Origin: an uncultured Nitrospira sp.
GTDB taxonomy: Bacteria > Nitrospirota > Nitrospiria > Nitrospirales > Nitrospiraceae
DNA length: 64,000 bases
Direction: 5' to 3'
NCBI GenBank assembly: GCA_902500785.1
Contig: CABVRW010000012.1
Span: forward strand, 1 to 64,000
Part shown: one piece after another, positions 62,571-64,000 of the stretch
Numbering within the stretch: the first letter of the stretch is position 1
Layout of the letters: each line of letters starts with the position of its first letter
The notes under the pieces: model-generated
The model's database searches: none
The model's input: the letters and a program-made list of their open reading frames with translations, nothing else
What the model was told of the DNA's origin: nothing
Made by a program: the position numbers and the translations under genes

Positions 62571-63128
62571 TCACGTCGTAGAGCCCTTCTTGGCATAGTG
62601 GGAGACGGCCGGCAGGGGGTTGACGGTGGTGGCCTGCGGACCCTTCTCCCCCGGTTCGACATTCAGACTCACTTCCATGCCGTCTTGCAGATCGTCGAAG
62701 GCCAATTCATGGACGGCATTCCGGTGAAAGTAGACTTCTAGGCCGTCGTCCATTGCGATGAATCCATACCCCTCGTCACGAAAGATCTTGGTGACGATTC
62801 CCCGTTCCGGCGGCGCCGTGATCCGTATGTCGTGCGAAGCCCGTTTCTCTCGAACCTTGTCCAGTTCGATTTTCATGGCGGCGAAGGCTTCACGAATCGC
62901 TTCCTCGAAGCTATCCTCCTGTTTTCTGGCCGTGAGAGTATGCCCGGGAATGTGAACGACGATGAGCGCGTCATAGGAATCATCCGCCTTTTGGTGAGCC
63001 TGTTTGGTCAAGGTCACTCGCACATGCGTCATATCCTGCCCCGGATAGAGGTCGGCCACCCGCGATTCGATGTCCGCTCTCCATTCGGATGTGACCCCGA
63101 CGTGGCGCCCTTCAATCTGTAAGTCCAT
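62571..63128 (-). CDS. HPF/RaiA ribosome-associated domain fused to a cold-shock domain
   Basis: A 185-residue cytoplasmic protein. Residues 1-95 have the pattern of ribosome hibernation promoting factors (EGRHVGVTSEWRADIESRVA, MTHVRVTLTKQAHQKADDSY, ALIVVHIPGHTLTARKQEDS, FEEAIREAFAAMKIELDKVR). Residues 108-175 are a cold-shock-type domain (RGIVTKIFRDEGYGFIAMDD, EVYFHRNAVHEL; RNP1-like GYGFI and RNP2-like VYFHR). The fusion may bind ribosomes and RNA to protect them under stress. It is flanked by an alcohol dehydrogenase and a baeRF-type protein. Confidence 0.88.
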   Translation of the reverse strand: MDLQIEGRHVGVTSEWRADIESRVADLYPGQDMTHVRVTLTKQAHQKADDSYDALIVVHIPGHTLTARKQEDSFEEAIREAFAAMKIELDKVREKRASHDIRITAPPERGIVTKIFRDEGYGFIAMDDGLEVYFHRNAVHELAFDDLQDGMEVSLNVEPGEKGPQATTVNPLPAVSHYAKKGSTT

Positions 63129-63175
63129 TGATCCTCCCCTTCGATGGTGATGTCCGACCGTACGGCGCGATGTGT

Positions 63176-64000
63176 CTAGAAGCGATACACGGCGGCGAGT
63201 ACCTGCTGATCGGGGATCTCTTCCGGCCTGACGCCATAGACGGTCCCGCCATGCAAGACGGTCTGGATGGAGGCGAGGTCCAGCAATTCGTCATCACCCG
63301 GCTGTTCCTGGTCATGTTCGTCCAAGGTGGAACTGTCGAATATGTACCGACCCCATCGACGCACGCCAAGCGGCACGAATAGCGTGGCGATGCGGCCCTG
63401 GTGTGCAGCCGGCAGGACCTCGGCTAGCTGATGTCCGGCCCGACCCTCGGCGAGGCCTTGATGGTATTTGGCCGCTGCGATGGTTCGTTCCTGAAGAAAA
63501 TAGGGCTCCACCAGTTCCCAGGCCTTCTGCTGAAGCTCGGCATCGGACAACCCATCAGGATTTCCGGATAGTACGGGCTCCAGGATAGTGTGGTACCTCG
63601 TGACCCTCCTGAAAAGAGGGGCAAGGTAGTCGACGCAGGCTAAGACGAGCGGCGCCTTGCCGTCCGTCAGCACATCGTTCAGCCCCCGATCCACGCGATG
63701 AAAATATTGCGTCAGGTTTGCCACTGCGAAGTCATCGGTCCCGACTCCCTGTCCGTGAAACTGCGTGGCCTCGGTGGCTCCCATGGGGACGGAATGGTGC
63801 TGCAATTGGGGATCCCTGCCTTCAGAGAGTGCCGCCTCCAGCCCCTGCGGAACCTCAGGCAAGTCTATGGGATGGACCTGGTCTCTGGTGCATTCCAGGA
63901 GCCGCACGTTCTTTTGGCTCAAGGCGAGAACGTAAAATCGAGCGTCGTTAACCAACAGCGGCAGCAGCGGTTTGAGATAGAACCGATCCGAGACCGAGAC
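63176..64000 (-). CDS. baeRF-type (archaeo-eukaryotic release-factor-like) protein, 5' end beyond window
   Basis: The frame is open to the window edge, reading SVSDRFYLKPLLPLLVNDAR, then FYVLALSQKNVRLLECTRDQ, which suits the bacterial eRF1-like (baeRF) family start; the true start is beyond base 64000. Further motifs are FHRVDRGLNDVLTDGKAPLV, LACVDYLAPLFRRVTRYHTI and the C-terminal GRIATLFVPLGVRRWGRYIF, DLASIQTVLHGGTVYGVRPE. Family members are thought to act on stalled or hibernating ribosomes. Its position next to the HPF/CSD gene supports that. The 275 visible residues appear intact. Confidence 0.8.
   Translation of the reverse strand, partial: VSVSDRFYLKPLLPLLVNDARFYVLALSQKNVRLLECTRDQVHPIDLPEVPQGLEAALSEGRDPQLQHHSVPMGATEATQFHGQGVGTDDFAVANLTQYFHRVDRGLNDVLTDGKAPLVLACVDYLAPLFRRVTRYHTILEPVLSGNPDGLSDAELQQKAWELVEPYFLQERTIAAAKYHQGLAEGRAGHQLAEVLPAAHQGRIATLFVPLGVRRWGRYIFDSSTLDEHDQEQPGDDELLDLASIQTVLHGGTVYGVRPEEIPDQQVLAAVYRF

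Overview
The window is GC-rich bacterial chromosomal DNA from a Gram-negative (diderm) organism: outer-membrane proteins, lipoproteins with lipobox cysteines, a two-partner secretion pair, AmpG-like and AsmA-like envelope proteins. The gene style (many tandem universal stress proteins, small lipoproteins, a RuBisCO-like protein in a non-Calvin-cycle setting, HD-GYP and PilZ proteins, a PfpI/formaldehyde-dehydrogenase-like stress cluster) is most like Nitrospira (Nitrospirota). That assignment is inference from gene content; no rRNA or marker alignment was possible.

Layout. 1-9.5 kb is accessory: an RHS/YD-repeat remnant, then a TpsB transporter (825-2522) and a 2020-residue TpsA exoprotein (2749-8811), followed by about 0.7 kb without genes and a tRNA-Arg(UCU). 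9.6-19.8 kb holds an AsmA-like protein, a pentapeptide-repeat protein, a 1-Cys peroxiredoxin, a decayed DUF3365 (Tll0287-like) gene, a B12-binding-type radical SAM protein, an HD-GYP protein with an altered catalytic dyad and a RuBisCO-like protein. 20-31.5 kb carries a DsbA-fold protein, two exported proteins, MsrB, Lon, a lipoprotein built of a striking 26-residue G-x-D-x-Y repeat, trehalose-6-phosphate synthase, a THUMP RNA methyltransferase and a NUDIX hydrolase. 31.6-34.1 kb is a small-gene patch: an antitoxin/RelE toxin pair followed by a cysteine-free A-type (IscA-like) protein, an ECF sigma factor with a cysteine-rich tail facing a metallothionein-like peptide, and an isoprenylcysteine-methyltransferase-type gene broken by a 177-bp MITE. 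34.2-49.5 kb is housekeeping-like: the SbcCD-like YhaO/YhaN pair, an SDR, an acetate-transporter family protein, PilZ, MutY with separate MutT, a 3'-5' exonuclease, and the overlapping mtaB-miaB pair.

49.6-55.3 kb is a stress island: on the minus strand a tandem UspA and an alpha/beta hydrolase with a 31-residue membrane peptide upstream; on the plus strand UspA, a secreted cupredoxin, tandem UspA, a DUF2934 protein and a 456-residue protein of unknown function, closely packed as an operon. 55.8-64 kb holds an AmpG-like transporter, membrane and outer-membrane proteins, a PfpI-type amidotransferase-like protein, a zinc alcohol/formaldehyde dehydrogenase, an HPF/cold-shock fusion and the 3' part of a baeRF-like protein. 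The last three are all linked to stress survival or ribosome state.

No CRISPR array, phage, complete IS or known defence system was seen. The best candidates for undescribed biology are the G-x-D-x-Y repeat lipoprotein, the sigma-factor/metallothionein pair, the TA-plus-cysteine-free IscA-like operon and the 456-residue protein at the end of the stress operon. All function calls are by-eye family recognition.
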